Assembly: GCA_944386845.1 (NCBI GenBank) | Contig: CALXCP010000007.1 | Span: forward strand, 1 to 60,754 | Reading direction: 5' to 3' | Length of the DNA: 60,754 nt | Origin: an uncultured Oscillospiraceae bacterium | GTDB lineage: Bacteria; Bacillota; Clostridia; Oscillospirales; Oscillospiraceae | In this document: in pieces, positions 30,953 through 42,153 of the stretch | Layout of the letters: every line of letters begins with the position of its first letter | Position numbering within the stretch: the stretch's first letter is position 1 | The notes under the pieces: model-generated | Told to the model about the DNA's origin: nothing | What the model saw: only the letters and a program-made list of their open reading frames with translations | Database searches by the model: none | Position numbers and translations under genes: made by a program

Positions 30953-32920
30953 ATGACTGACAGTTTGGAATACGGCCAGGAGAACGGCCAGGAGGCCAGC
31001 CCCACCGCGGTGGACCACGAGTACGGCGCCGCCGAGATCCAGGTGCTGGAGGGGCTGGAGGCGGTGCGCAAGCGCCCGGGCATGTACATCGGGTCCACCT
31101 CTTCCTCCGGCCTGCACCACCTGGTGTACGAGATCGTGGACAACGCCATCGACGAGGCGCTGGCCGGCTTCTGCGACCAGATCACCGTGGAGATCCTGGA
31201 GGGGGACATCATCCGGGTCACCGACAACGGCCGGGGCATCCCCGTGGACATCCAGCCCCAGACCGGCCGGCCCGCCCTGGAGGTGGTGTACACCGTCCTC
31301 CACGCCGGCGGCAAGTTCGGCGGCGGCGGGTACAAGGTGTCCGGCGGCCTCCACGGCGTGGGCGCCAGCGTGGTCAACGCCCTGTCCGAGTGGCTGGAGG
31401 TCCGGGTCCACAAGAACGGTCAGATCTATGAGATGAAGTTCTCCCGGGGCAGCATCACCCAGGAGATGAGGGTCGTCGGAGACACCGACCGCACGGGCAC
31501 CGAGGTGGTTTTCAAGCCCGACCCCGAGATGTTCGAGGACACGGTGTACGACTATGAGATCCTCCACAAGCGCATGCGGGAGCAGGCCTTCCTGAACGCC
31601 GGGGTGCGCATCCTCATGGCCGACCGCCGCCCGGGCCAGGAGCAGGAGGAGTCCATGCACTATGAGGGCGGCATCCGGGAGTTCGTCACCTTCATCAACC
31701 GGAACAAGACCCCTCTTCACGAGCAGGTCATCTACATGGCCGGGGAGAAGGACACCGCCATGGCCGAGATCGCCATGCAGTACACCGACACCTACAACGA
31801 GGTCATCGTCTCCTTCGCCAACAACGTCCACACCCCCGAGGGCGGCATGCACGAGGAGGGCTTCAAGCGGGCCCTGACCAACGTGCTCAACGCCTACGGC
31901 CGGAAGGTGGGCGTGCTGAAGGGGGAGGAGAAGGTGTCCGGCGAGGACTGCCGGGAGGGGCTCACCTGCGTCATCTCGGTGAAGCTGGAGGAGGCCCAGT
32001 TCGAGGGCCAGACCAAGGCCAAGCTGGGCAACAGCGAGATCCGCACCCTGGTCAACGCGGTGGTCTCCGACAAGCTGGATCAGTTCCTGGAGGAGAACCC
32101 CGCCGTGGGCAAGGCCATCCTGGAGAAGGCCCTCATGGCCAACCGGGCCCGGGAGGCCGCCCGGAAGGCCCGGGAGTCGGTGCGCCGGAAGACCGGGCTG
32201 GAGAGCGGGCAGATGCCCGACAAGCTCCAGGACTGCAACGAGCGGGACCCCTCCCTGTGCGAGATCTACATCGTGGAGGGCGACTCCGCCGCCGGCTCCG
32301 CCATCCAGGGCCGGGACAGCCGGTTCCAGGCCATCCTGGCCATGTGGGGCAAGATGCTCAACGTGGAGAAGGCCCGGGCGGACAAGGTCTACGGCAACGA
32401 CAAGCTCCAGCCCGTCATCACCGCCCTGGGGGCGGGCATCGGGGACGAGTTCGACCTGGAGAAGCTGCGCTACCACAAGATCATCATCATGGCCGATGCC
32501 GATGTGGACGGCGCCCACATCCGCACCCTGCTGCTGACCTTCTTCTTCCGGTACATGCGCCCGCTGATCGAGAAGGGCTATGTGTACTCCGCCGTCCCCC
32601 CCCTGTTCAAGCTCACCCGGGGCAAGACGGTGCGGGTGGCCTACTCCGAGGCGGAGCGGGACCGGGTCAGCGCCGAGCTCCGGGCCGACAACCCCAACGC
32701 CAAGGTGGAGATCAGCCGGTTCAAGGGCCTGGGCGAGATGGACTCCCACGAGCTGTGGGACACCACCATGGACCCCGAGAAGCGCACGCTCCGGCGGATC
32801 ACCCTGGACGACGCCATCGCCGCCGACCAGGTGTTCACCGTGCTCATGGGGGAGGAAGTGGAGCCCCGGAAGCAGTGGATCGAGGAAAAGGCCCGCTACG
32901 CCGTGAATCTGGACTACTGA
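30953..32920 (+). CDS. gyrB: DNA gyrase subunit B
   Basis: ATPase and TOPRIM subunit of gyrase, which introduces negative supercoils. It has 655 residues, the Gram-positive length. The start region contains [15 protein letters not shown], the ATP site is near residues 60-130 ([24 protein letters not shown]), and TOPRIM motifs are EGDSAAGSA near 442 and [19 protein letters not shown]. The C terminus ends [10 protein letters not shown] then YAVNLDY. ATG 30953 follows TTGGAGG. It is followed by gyrA after 14 bases, as expected of a gyrBA operon. Confidence 0.99.
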   Translation: MTDSLEYGQENGQEASPTAVDHEYGAAEIQVLEGLEAVRKRPGMYIGSTSSSGLHHLVYEIVDNAIDEALAGFCDQITVEILEGDIIRVTDNGRGIPVDIQPQTGRPALEVVYTVLHAGGKFGGGGYKVSGGLHGVGASVVNALSEWLEVRVHKNGQIYEMKFSRGSITQEMRVVGDTDRTGTEVVFKPDPEMFEDTVYDYEILHKRMREQAFLNAGVRILMADRRPGQEQEESMHYEGGIREFVTFINRNKTPLHEQVIYMAGEKDTAMAEIAMQYTDTYNEVIVSFANNVHTPEGGMHEEGFKRALTNVLNAYGRKVGVLKGEEKVSGEDCREGLTCVISVKLEEAQFEGQTKAKLGNSEIRTLVNAVVSDKLDQFLEENPAVGKAILEKALMANRAREAARKARESVRRKTGLESGQMPDKLQDCNERDPSLCEIYIVEGDSAAGSAIQGRDSRFQAILAMWGKMLNVEKARADKVYGNDKLQPVITALGAGIGDEFDLEKLRYHKIIIMADADVDGAHIRTLLLTFFFRYMRPLIEKGYVYSAVPPLFKLTRGKTVRVAYSEAERDRVSAELRADNPNAKVEISRFKGLGEMDSHELWDTTMDPEKRTLRRITLDDAIAADQVFTVLMGEEVEPRKQWIEEKARYAVNLDY

Positions 32921-32934
32921 GGAGGTGACGCGAA

Positions 32935-35463
<2,529 letters not shown>

Positions 35464-35465
35464 CC

Positions 35466-35837
35466 GTGGCCCGGCGCAGGATCCGGGTGCGGCCCGGGAA
35501 GGCGGCCTCCCTGGTGAGCTTCGTGATGGGGCTCGCCTTCGTGGTCATCGGCCTGGTGGCCGTCATCCCCATGGCGGGGCCCTTTGGCCTGCTGTGGACG
35601 GGGGTGGCGGCGGCCATCACCGTCATGAACGGCGTCAACGCCTTCGGAAAGAAGGGGGTGGCCTCCATGGAGATCGAGACGGAGGAGGACGGCCCCGCCG
35701 GCGGAGCGCGTCAGGCCCCTGCCGCCGCCCCGGACGCCAGGGAGCGGCTGGAGCAGCTGAAGGAGCTGGAGGCCGCCGGCCTCATCACCCAGGAGGAATA
35801 CGAGGAAAAGCGGGAGGAGATCCTGCGGGAGCTGTAA
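35466..35837 (+). CDS. Small two-helix membrane protein with a SHOCT-type C terminus
   Basis: A 123-residue protein with two predicted membrane helices (about 13-33, SLVSFVMGLAFVVIGLVAVI; and 37-57, FGLLWTGVAAAITVMNGV). A Glu/Pro/Ala linker leads to a short helical SHOCT-like domain (about 92-123): ERLEQLKELEAAGLITQEEY. GTG 35466 begins two bases after the gyrA stop, so it is co-transcribed. SHOCT ends often guide oligomerisation or proteolysis; function is not known. Confidence 0.75.
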   Translation: MARRRIRVRPGKAASLVSFVMGLAFVVIGLVAVIPMAGPFGLLWTGVAAAITVMNGVNAFGKKGVASMEIETEEDGPAGGARQAPAAAPDARERLEQLKELEAAGLITQEEYEEKREEILREL

Positions 35838-35852
35838 GGAGGTCCTGTCATC

Positions 35853-36356
35853 GTGTATCCGTCAGAACAGCGGATCAGCCATGTGGCCGCCGGCCTGTGG
35901 CGTCATCTGTACCAGTGCCAGCACGAGCTGGAGAAGTACGGGGCGAACGATCTGAAGATCACCCTGCCCGCTCTGTTCGCCATGTACCACTGCGCCGCCG
36001 GGACGGTGATGCAGCTGGGGGAGGAGGAGCTGGCTGACCTGCGCCGGGAGTTCGAGGACAACGTGGCCAACCTGGCGGAGGAGGACTACGTCACCCGGGA
36101 CCAGGCGGCGGGGATGCTCTCCCTGGCCGGGCGGACGGCGGGGGAGATCGCCCGCCTGCTCCGGGAGGAGGGGGAGAAGGACCAGCCCAACCCCATCCGG
36201 GCCCTGGTGAAGGGGACCACCCGGACCCTGGAGCTGGACCACGGGGACGTGAACCGGCTGCTGGCCACCTCCCTGACCGACTTTCTGGTCATGGGCACCG
36301 TCCACCGCAAGGGCGGCCCCGAGCACGGCGCGCCCCACGGGGAGGAGACGCCCTGA
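35853..36356 (+). CDS. Uncharacterised helical protein
   Basis: A soluble, mainly alpha-helical protein of 167 residues. It has [21 protein letters not shown] at the start (given here in part), then an acidic middle ([20 protein letters not shown]) and [20 protein letters not shown]. No motif is recognised, and no signal peptide or membrane helix is seen. GTG 35853 has AAGGAGG upstream. It sits 15 bases after the SHOCT protein gene and 37 before rnhA, so it is probably in the gyrase-operon tail. I do not assign a function. Confidence 0.7.
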   Translation: MYPSEQRISHVAAGLWRHLYQCQHELEKYGANDLKITLPALFAMYHCAAGTVMQLGEEELADLRREFEDNVANLAEEDYVTRDQAAGMLSLAGRTAGEIARLLREEGEKDQPNPIRALVKGTTRTLELDHGDVNRLLATSLTDFLVMGTVHRKGGPEHGAPHGEETP

Positions 36357-36393
36357 AAAAGCCCCCACAGGGAGGAAGGCCGTTAGGAGGAAC

Positions 36394-36831
36394 ATGAAAA
36401 CAGTCACCATTTACACTGACGGGGCCTGCTCGGGCAACCCGGGCCCGGGCGGCTGGGGGGCCATTTTGATGTACGGCCCCCATAAAAAGGAGCTCTCCGG
36501 GGGCGAGGCGCGGACCACCAACAACCGCATGGAGCTCACCGGGGTCATCCGGGCCCTGGAGGCCCTCACCGAGCCCTGCCGGGTGGAGCTGTACTCCGAC
36601 TCCAAGTACGTCATCGACGCCCTGCAGAAGGGCTGGGCCAGGAGCTGGCGGGCCCGGGGCTGGGTGAAGGGGGACAAGAAGCCCGCCCTCAACCCCGACC
36701 TGTGGGCCCGGCTGCTGGACCTGTGCGAGGAGCACCAGGTGGTCCTCCACTGGGTGAAGGGCCACGCCGAGAACCCCTACAACGAGCGCTGCGACCAGCT
36801 GGCGGTGGCCGAGAGCAGAAAATACCGGTGA
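36394..36831 (+). CDS. rnhA: Ribonuclease HI
   Basis: Cleaves the RNA strand of RNA-DNA hybrids. It has 145 residues, the usual length. The catalytic Asp is in [16 protein letters not shown] (about 9), Glu in [13 protein letters not shown] (about 47), Asp in [12 protein letters not shown] (about 69), and the final His/Asp pair in [21 protein letters not shown] 36394 follows AGGAGG. It is 37 bases downstream of an uncharacterised gene and ends before a small terminator. Confidence 0.96.
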   Translation: MKTVTIYTDGACSGNPGPGGWGAILMYGPHKKELSGGEARTTNNRMELTGVIRALEALTEPCRVELYSDSKYVIDALQKGWARSWRARGWVKGDKKPALNPDLWARLLDLCEEHQVVLHWVKGHAENPYNERCDQLAVAESRKYR

Positions 36832-36841
36832 ACCGGGAGAA

Positions 36842-36865
36842 GGGGCGGCGAGAGCCGTCCCTTTT
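36842..36865 (+). terminator. Terminator after rnhA
   Basis: An 8-bp stem (GGGGCGGC with GCCGTCCC, one GU pair) with a GNRA loop (GAGA) and four T (36862-36865), ten bases after the rnhA stop. Confidence 0.75.
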
Positions 36866-36922
36866 CGCGCGGAATGTTTCCCGGCGGCAAAAAAAGTTCT
36901 CGCATATTCGGAGAAAATGCAG

Positions 36923-36928
36923 TATAAT
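36923..36928 (+). promoter_or_regulatory. -10 element upstream of darA
   Basis: A perfect TATAAT in AT-rich sequence, 90 bases upstream of darA. No good -35 lies at the right distance, so only the -10 is called. Confidence 0.45.
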
Positions 36929-37017
36929 ATATCCATAATGGAGGAACTATACCCCGGCTGTGCCGGGGCCGGGGCCCCCGGGCCCCGGCAGCGTGTTCGA
37001 GACAGGAGGGAAAGGGT

Positions 37018-37341
37018 ATGAAACTGATCATTGCCATCGTGAATCGGGACGACGCCTCCGCGGTGACCCAGTCGCTCACCAAAAAGGGCTTCTCGTCCAC
37101 CAAGCTGAGCACCACCGGCGGCTTCCTCATGGCCGGCAACGTGACCATCCTCATCGGCGTGGACGAGGAGCGGGTCCAGGCGGTGATCGACATCATCAAG
37201 GAGCAGTCCCACAGCCGCAAGCAGATGATCCCCACCACCACCGAGATGAGCTACGGCTACTACCCCAGCATGCCGGTGGAGGTCACGGTGGGAGGCGCCA
37301 CCATCTTCGTGCTGGACATCGACCGGTTCGAGCGGGTGTGA
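37018..37341 (+). CDS. darA: Cyclic di-AMP receptor DarA (PII-like, YaaQ)
   Basis: PII-like trimeric protein of 107 residues that binds c-di-AMP. The start MKLIIAIVNRDDASAV, the loop STGGFL (here TTGGFLMAGNVTILIGV), and the end VGGATIFVLDIDRFERV are the family hallmarks. GGAGG lies upstream of ATG 37018. It precedes holB and ricT, an order known from Bacillus (yaaQ-yaaR-holB-yaaT), although YaaR is missing here. It probably reports on osmotic or wall status through c-di-AMP; the targets are unknown. Confidence 0.94.
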   Translation: MKLIIAIVNRDDASAVTQSLTKKGFSSTKLSTTGGFLMAGNVTILIGVDEERVQAVIDIIKEQSHSRKQMIPTTTEMSYGYYPSMPVEVTVGGATIFVLDIDRFERV

Positions 37342-37345
37342 CGCC

Positions 37346-38284
37346 GTGATGCGGCTGGACGCCCTGGCGGGCAACGCCCCGGTGAAGGCCCGGCTGGAGG
37401 CCCAGAGCCGGGGCCGGGGCCTGTCCCACGCCTATCTCATCACCGGGCCGGCCGGGTCGGGAAAGCGGACCCTGGCCGGCCTGCTGGCCGCCGCCATGGT
37501 GTGCTCCGCCCCCGACGGGCGGCCCTGTGGCGGCTGCCCCGCCTGCCGGAAGGCGGCGGGGGGCATCCACCCCGACGTCGTCACGGTGGCGGGGGAGGAC
37601 GGGAAGGACCTGACGGTGGCCCAGGTGCGCCGGATGCGGGCCGACGCCTACATCCGCCCCAACGAGGCGGAGCGGAAGGTCTACATCCTGCCTGACGCCC
37701 AGCGCATGAACGCCAGCGCCCAGAACGCCATGCTCAAGCTGCTGGAGGAGGGGCCGCCCTACGCCGCCTTCCTGCTCCTGGCCGAGGCGGCGGGGGAGCT
37801 GCTGCCCACGGTGCGCTCCCGGTGCGAGGTGCTCGCCCTGGCCCCGGTGGACCGGCGGGAGGGGGAGGCATGGCTCCGGGAGCGCTTCCCCGACGCCCCG
37901 GCGCAGGCGCTGTCCGCCGCCGCCCTGCGCTGCGGCGGCATTTTGGGCCGGGCGGTGGACGAGCTGTCCGGCGGCGGCGAGGAGGAGGCCGAGCTGTCCG
38001 CCCTGGCCGCCCGGCTGGCCGACACGGTGGAGGCCGGGGACGAGCTGGGCCGGCTGGAGCTGGCCATGCCCCTGGAGAAGTGGGACCGGGAGAGGCTGGC
38101 CCGGCTGCTGGACGCCCTGCGGGCCGAGGCGCTGCGCCGGCTGGAGCGGCCGGGACAGAGCGAGAGCGCCCGCCGGCGGTGGATGGCGGCGGCGGAGGGG
38201 CTGGAGCCCCTGCGGGAGGCCTGCGGCTTCAACGGCGCCCCGGGCCATCTGACGGGCTGGCTGTGCGCCGTGCTGTCCCAATGA
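37346..38284 (+). CDS. holB: DNA polymerase III delta' subunit
   Basis: Clamp-loader subunit, 312 residues. An AAA+ core is visible: LSHAYLITGPAGSGKRTLAG (P-loop near 28-40), a zinc-binding cluster CGGCPACRK near 59-66, and the sensor block NAMLKLLEEGPPYAAFLLL. Beyond about 165 the protein is more divergent and helical. Start GTG 37346 or ATG 37349 cannot be separated; both follow the darA stop by a few bases. It sits between darA and ricT as in Bacillus. Confidence 0.92.
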   Translation: MMRLDALAGNAPVKARLEAQSRGRGLSHAYLITGPAGSGKRTLAGLLAAAMVCSAPDGRPCGGCPACRKAAGGIHPDVVTVAGEDGKDLTVAQVRRMRADAYIRPNEAERKVYILPDAQRMNASAQNAMLKLLEEGPPYAAFLLLAEAAGELLPTVRSRCEVLALAPVDRREGEAWLRERFPDAPAQALSAAALRCGGILGRAVDELSGGGEEEAELSALAARLADTVEAGDELGRLELAMPLEKWDRERLARLLDALRAEALRRLERPGQSESARRRWMAAAEGLEPLREACGFNGAPGHLTGWLCAVLSQ

Positions 38285-38307
38285 TTTAGGATTCGGAGGA
38301 ATACTCT

Positions 38308-39561
38308 GTGACAGAGATCGTGACCGTACATTTCAAAGGCGGCGGGAAGCAGTACTACTTCGACCCCCGGGGCCTGACCCTGGCCCCCGGGGACCAGGTG
38401 GTGGTGGAGACCGCCCGGGGCCTGGAGTTCGGGCAGTGCGTCACCGGCAACACGGAGGTGGAGGAGACCGCCGTGGTGCAGCCCCTGCGCCCGGTGGTGC
38501 GCCTGGCCACCCCCGAGGACGTGGAGACGGTGGAGCAGAACCGGGAGCGGGAGAAGCGCGCCTTCCGCATCTGCGAGGAGAAGATCCGCCACCACGGGCT
38601 GGACATGAAGCTGGTGGAGGTGGAGTACAGCTTCGAGGGGAACAAGATCCTCTTCTTCTTCACCGCCGAGGAGCGGGTGGACTTCCGGGCCCTGGTGAAG
38701 GACCTGGCCGGCACCCTTCACGCCCGGATCGAGCTGCGGCAGATCGGCGTCCGGGACGAGGCCAAGATGCTGGGCGGCCTGGGCATCTGCGGGCGGCCTT
38801 TCTGCTGCGCCCAGTTTTTGGACGAGTTCCAGCCCGTCTCCATCAAGATGGCCAAGACCCAGAGCCTCTCCCTGAACCCCACCAAGATCTCGGGCACCTG
38901 CGGGCGGCTGATGTGCTGCCTGAAGTACGAGCAGGAGGCCTATGAGGACCTGGTGAAGCAGTGCCCCAAGGCGGAGTCCTTCGTGGAGACCCCCGACGGG
39001 GCGGGGACGGTGACGGCGGTGAGCCTGCTGCGGCAGCAGGTGAAGGTCCGGCTGGACACCGCGCCGGAGAGCCCCAAGACCTACCGCAGCTGTGAGCTGC
39101 GGGTCATCCGCAACGGCAAGGGCAAGCGGCCCGAGGGCTATGTCCAGCCCCCGCTGTCCGAGCTGGAGCACCTGCGCTACATCCCCACCGAGGAGGAGCG
39201 GCTGGCCGCGGCGGAGGCGGAGGAGCCCGGCCTGGGCTTCCGGCTGGACGCCGCCCTCACCGCCCTGGAGATGGCCCCGGCGGCGGAGCCGTCCGCCGAG
39301 CCGCGCCGGGAGGGGGAGGGCAGGAGCCGCTCCCGCCGGCACCACCGGGGCCGGGGGGGCAAGGGCGGCCAGGGCCAGGCCCAGGAGCAGCAGCCCCGCC
39401 CCGAGGGGGGGCAGAAGGCCGCCCCCAGGCAGCCCGCCCAGGCGGACGCCCCCCAGCAGGGGGACCGGCCGGCCGGGGAAAAGAAGTCCCGGAGCCACCG
39501 CCGCTGGCACCGCCGGCCCAAAAAGCCGGGGGACGGCGGACAGGGCGGCGCCAACGCGTAA
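38308..39561 (+). CDS. ricT: PSP1-domain protein RicT (YaaT) with a long basic tail
   Basis: In Bacillus RicT joins RicA and RicF in a complex that carries [4Fe-4S] clusters and works with RNase Y. This protein has 417 residues versus about 275 there. The conserved core (about 1-280) has the cysteine motifs GICGRPFCCAQF and GTCGRLMCCLKYE, and NPTKISGTCGR. The remaining 135 residues are Arg/Lys/Gln/Gly-rich (RSRSRRHHRGRGGKGGQGQA, SRSHRRWHRRPKKPG) and probably disordered; they could bind RNA. GTG 38308 follows GGAGG. It closes the darA-holB-ricT operon with a strong terminator. Confidence 0.92.
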   Translation: MTEIVTVHFKGGGKQYYFDPRGLTLAPGDQVVVETARGLEFGQCVTGNTEVEETAVVQPLRPVVRLATPEDVETVEQNREREKRAFRICEEKIRHHGLDMKLVEVEYSFEGNKILFFFTAEERVDFRALVKDLAGTLHARIELRQIGVRDEAKMLGGLGICGRPFCCAQFLDEFQPVSIKMAKTQSLSLNPTKISGTCGRLMCCLKYEQEAYEDLVKQCPKAESFVETPDGAGTVTAVSLLRQQVKVRLDTAPESPKTYRSCELRVIRNGKGKRPEGYVQPPLSELEHLRYIPTEEERLAAAEAEEPGLGFRLDAALTALEMAPAAEPSAEPRREGEGRSRSRRHHRGRGGKGGQGQAQEQQPRPEGGQKAAPRQPAQADAPQQGDRPAGEKKSRSHRRWHRRPKKPGDGGQGGANA

Positions 39562-39566
39562 AGAGA

Positions 39567-39608
39567 CCCGCGGGGCGGACCGTTTCGGTCCGCCCCGCGG
39601 GCTTTTTT
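39567..39608 (+). terminator. Terminator of the darA-holB-ricT operon
   Basis: A perfect 16-bp stem (39567-39582 with 39586-39601), a three-base loop and six T after the stem, six bases past the ricT stop. Confidence 0.95.
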
Positions 39609-39611
39609 GCG

Positions 39612-39675
39612 GGAAGAGTGGAGAGCTGGGAGCGAAGAGTTGAGAGTGAAAAGTGAAGAGTGAAGAGTGAAGATA
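39612..39675. repeat. Degenerate GAAGAGTG tandem repeat between ricT and aspS
   Basis: GGAAGAGTGGAGAGCTGGGA is followed by GAAGAGTTGAGAGTGAAAAG and three GTGAAGA units, all purine-rich. It lies next to the ricT terminator and the aspS stop. Similar units occur at 8375-8406 (inverted), 28842-28955 and 30291. Confidence 0.7.
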
Positions 39676-39686
39676 GGGATGGGCGC

Positions 39687-41468
39687 TTACTCGTCCTCCT
39701 CGGTCTTGGTGACGGCGATGTTCAGCTCGTCCAGCTGGGCCTGGGTGACGAAAGAGGGAGCGCCCATCATCAGGTCCTGGGCGTTCTTGTTCATGGGGAA
39801 GGGGATGATCTCCCGGATGGAGTCCTCCCCGGCCAGCAGCATCACCATCCGGTCCACCCCGGGGGCGATGCCGGCGTGGGGGGGCGCGCCGTAGGTGAAG
39901 GCGTTGTACAGGGCGGGGAACTTGCTCTTCACGTCGTCCTCCCCGAGCCGGACCAGCTGGAAAGCCTCCAGCATGATCTCGGGGTCGTGGTTGCGCACGG
40001 CGCCGGAGCTGAGCTCCACCCCGTTGCACACCAGGTCGTACTGGAAGGCGGTGATGGTCAGGGGGTCCACCAGGCCGGCGGCCGCCCGCTTGAGCACCTC
40101 CAGCCCGCCGTTGGGCATGGAGAAGGGGTTGTGGCAGAACTCCAGCTGGCCGGACTCCTCGCCGATCTCGTACATGGGGAAGTCCACGATCCAGCAGAAC
40201 TCGTAGCGCTCCCGGTCCATGTGCTCCGGGGCCAGGGCGGGCAGCAGCTTGATCAGCACCCCCGCCGTCTTCTGGGCGGTGAGCAGGCTGCCGGCGGTGA
40301 GGCCCACGAAGGTGCCCTTTTCCAGCCCGAGAGAGGCCACCACCTGGTCCCTGATGGGCTGGACGAACTTGGCGATGCCGCCCACGATCTCCTCGTTCTC
40401 GTCATAGCGGAACCAGTAGACCTTTTGACCGGACTGGACCTCCACGTCGGCGCACAGCTTGTCGATCTGCTTCCGGGTGGCGGTGAAGCCGGTGACCTTG
40501 ACGGCCTTGACGGTGTTCCCCTCGAAGGGGCCGAAACCGCAGGCGCCCAGGGCCCCGGTGGCGTCCTGCACCATCAGGTCGATGCGCAGGTCGGGCTTGT
40601 CGGTGCCGTAGAGGTCCATGGCCTCCAGATAGGGGATGCGGCGGAAGGGGGCGGCGGAGGCCACGTCATACTTGCCGTATTTGGCGAAGATGGGGGGGAG
40701 GACCTTCTCCAGCACGGCGAACACGTCCTCCTGGTCGGCGAAGGCCATCTCCATGTCCAGCTGGTAGAACTCGCCGGGGGAGCGGTCCCCCCGGGCGTCC
40801 TCGTCCCGGAAGCAGGGGGCGATCTGGAAGTAGCGGTCGAAGCCGGCGGCCATCAGCAGCTGCTTGAACTGCTGGGGCGCCTGGGGCAGGGCATAGAACT
40901 TGCCGGGGTGCTTCCGGCTGGGCACCAGATAGTCCCGGGCCCCCTCGGGGCTGGAGGCGGTGAGGATGGGGGTGGTGATCTCCAGGAAGCCCTCCGCCGT
41001 CATGGCCTGCCGCAGGGCGGAGACCACGTTGCAGCGCAGGATGATGTTGTCCTTCACCTCGGGGTTGCGCAGGTCCAGATAACGGAACTTCAGCCGCTGG
41101 GACTCGTCGGCCTCCCGGCTGCGGCGGATGGGGAAGGGCAGCTCATTGTGCCGGCAGCGGCCCAGCACCCGGATCCCGGTGGGCACCACCTCGATGTCGC
41201 CGGTGGGCAGCTTGGGGTTTTTGCTGTCCCGCTCCCGGACCACGCCGGTGACCTGGAGGGCGGACTCCTTGTTCACCCCCTTCAGGGCGGCGCACATCTC
41301 CTCGGTCTCCAGCACCACCTGGGTGACGCCGTAAAAATCCCGGAGGACGGCGAAGGCCAGGTTCTGCCCCACCTCCCGGATGTTCTCCAGGAAGCCGGCC
41401 AGGGCCACGGTCTGGCCCACGTGCTCCAGTCTCAGTTCCCCACAGGTGTGGGTGCGGTTCTGTGTCAT
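39687..41468 (-). CDS. aspS: Aspartyl-tRNA synthetase
   Basis: Class II synthetase charging tRNA-Asp, 593 residues. It has the N-terminal OB-fold (about 1-110), motif 2 (FRDEDARGDRSPGEFYQLD), the bacterial GAD insertion domain between about 290 and 415, and motif 3 (GVDRMVMLLAGEDSIRE). ATG 41468 follows AAAGGTGA; the 25-residue longer start has no support. It is last in the T-box operon GNAT-hisS-hypothetical-aspS; hisS-aspS pairing is common in Firmicutes. Confidence 0.97.
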   Translation of the reverse strand: MTQNRTHTCGELRLEHVGQTVALAGFLENIREVGQNLAFAVLRDFYGVTQVVLETEEMCAALKGVNKESALQVTGVVRERDSKNPKLPTGDIEVVPTGIRVLGRCRHNELPFPIRRSREADESQRLKFRYLDLRNPEVKDNIILRCNVVSALRQAMTAEGFLEITTPILTASSPEGARDYLVPSRKHPGKFYALPQAPQQFKQLLMAAGFDRYFQIAPCFRDEDARGDRSPGEFYQLDMEMAFADQEDVFAVLEKVLPPIFAKYGKYDVASAAPFRRIPYLEAMDLYGTDKPDLRIDLMVQDATGALGACGFGPFEGNTVKAVKVTGFTATRKQIDKLCADVEVQSGQKVYWFRYDENEEIVGGIAKFVQPIRDQVVASLGLEKGTFVGLTAGSLLTAQKTAGVLIKLLPALAPEHMDRERYEFCWIVDFPMYEIGEESGQLEFCHNPFSMPNGGLEVLKRAAAGLVDPLTITAFQYDLVCNGVELSSGAVRNHDPEIMLEAFQLVRLGEDDVKSKFPALYNAFTYGAPPHAGIAPGVDRMVMLLAGEDSIREIIPFPMNKNAQDLMMGAPSFVTQAQLDELNIAVTKTEEDE

Positions 41469-41543
41469 GATCGGACTCACCTTTCTGTTATTGAAATCAA
41501 CAGGGATCAAAAGATCAACGGACGCTCTGTGGACGCGGGGCAT

Positions 41544-42080
41544 TCAGGGCGCCGGGGCCCCATCCTCGGAAACGGGCTGTCCGTGGACGCGGATAAGGGC
41601 GGCCAGGGCCTCATACTGTCCGCAGTCCGCGGTGTAGGCGTACAGGCCGTCCTCCCGACCCACCGTGAGCTGCCCGGCGTCCCCGAAGGTCAGGGACAGG
41701 GCCGTCCCGTCGTCCAGCGTCAGGGAGAGCTGCACCGACCCGCCAGTGTCCTGCCCCAGCTGGTCCCGGGGGCCGGCCAGGTTGAGCAGGGCGGCCCGGT
41801 AGCGCCCATCCTCCAGAACGGATAGCAGGGCCGCGCCCCCGGGGGTGTCCGGGGCCAGGGCGCCGTCGGCCCGATAGGTGGAGACGTCCGCCGTCGACCC
41901 GCCGCCGGTGGTGACGGTCAGGGTCGCCTCGCTGTACAGGGCGGAGAGAGCGGCCGCCTCCGCGTTCCCGACCAGGGCATCCCAGCTCCGGGGCCGGGTA
42001 TACCACAGGCCCAGCGCGATAGCCGCGGCCAGCACTGCCGTCAGCAGGGCGGCCGGAAGAAAAAGTCTGCGCCGGCACAT
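41544..42080 (-). CDS. Membrane-anchored hypothetical protein between hisS and aspS
   Basis: A 178-residue protein with one N-terminal membrane helix (about 5-27, LPAALLTAVLAAAIALGLWY) and no lipobox. The exported part looks beta-rich with repeated TLTVTTGGG, LSLTLDDGTALSLTFGDAG and DGLYAYTADCGQYEAL, plus one cysteine. No domain is recognised. ATG 42080 follows AAAGGAGC. It lies in the aminoacyl-tRNA synthetase operon, 75 bases before aspS, with no obvious link to translation. It may be an operon passenger. Confidence 0.7.
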   Translation of the reverse strand: MCRRRLFLPAALLTAVLAAAIALGLWYTRPRSWDALVGNAEAAALSALYSEATLTVTTGGGSTADVSTYRADGALAPDTPGGAALLSVLEDGRYRAALLNLAGPRDQLGQDTGGSVQLSLTLDDGTALSLTFGDAGQLTVGREDGLYAYTADCGQYEALAALIRVHGQPVSEDGAPAP

Positions 42081-42153
42081 CAAATGACGCTCCTTTCTGT
42101 ATATCTAACAAGGGATATTGCAGGAAGTATAAGAATGGGGCCGGGTGATAAGG

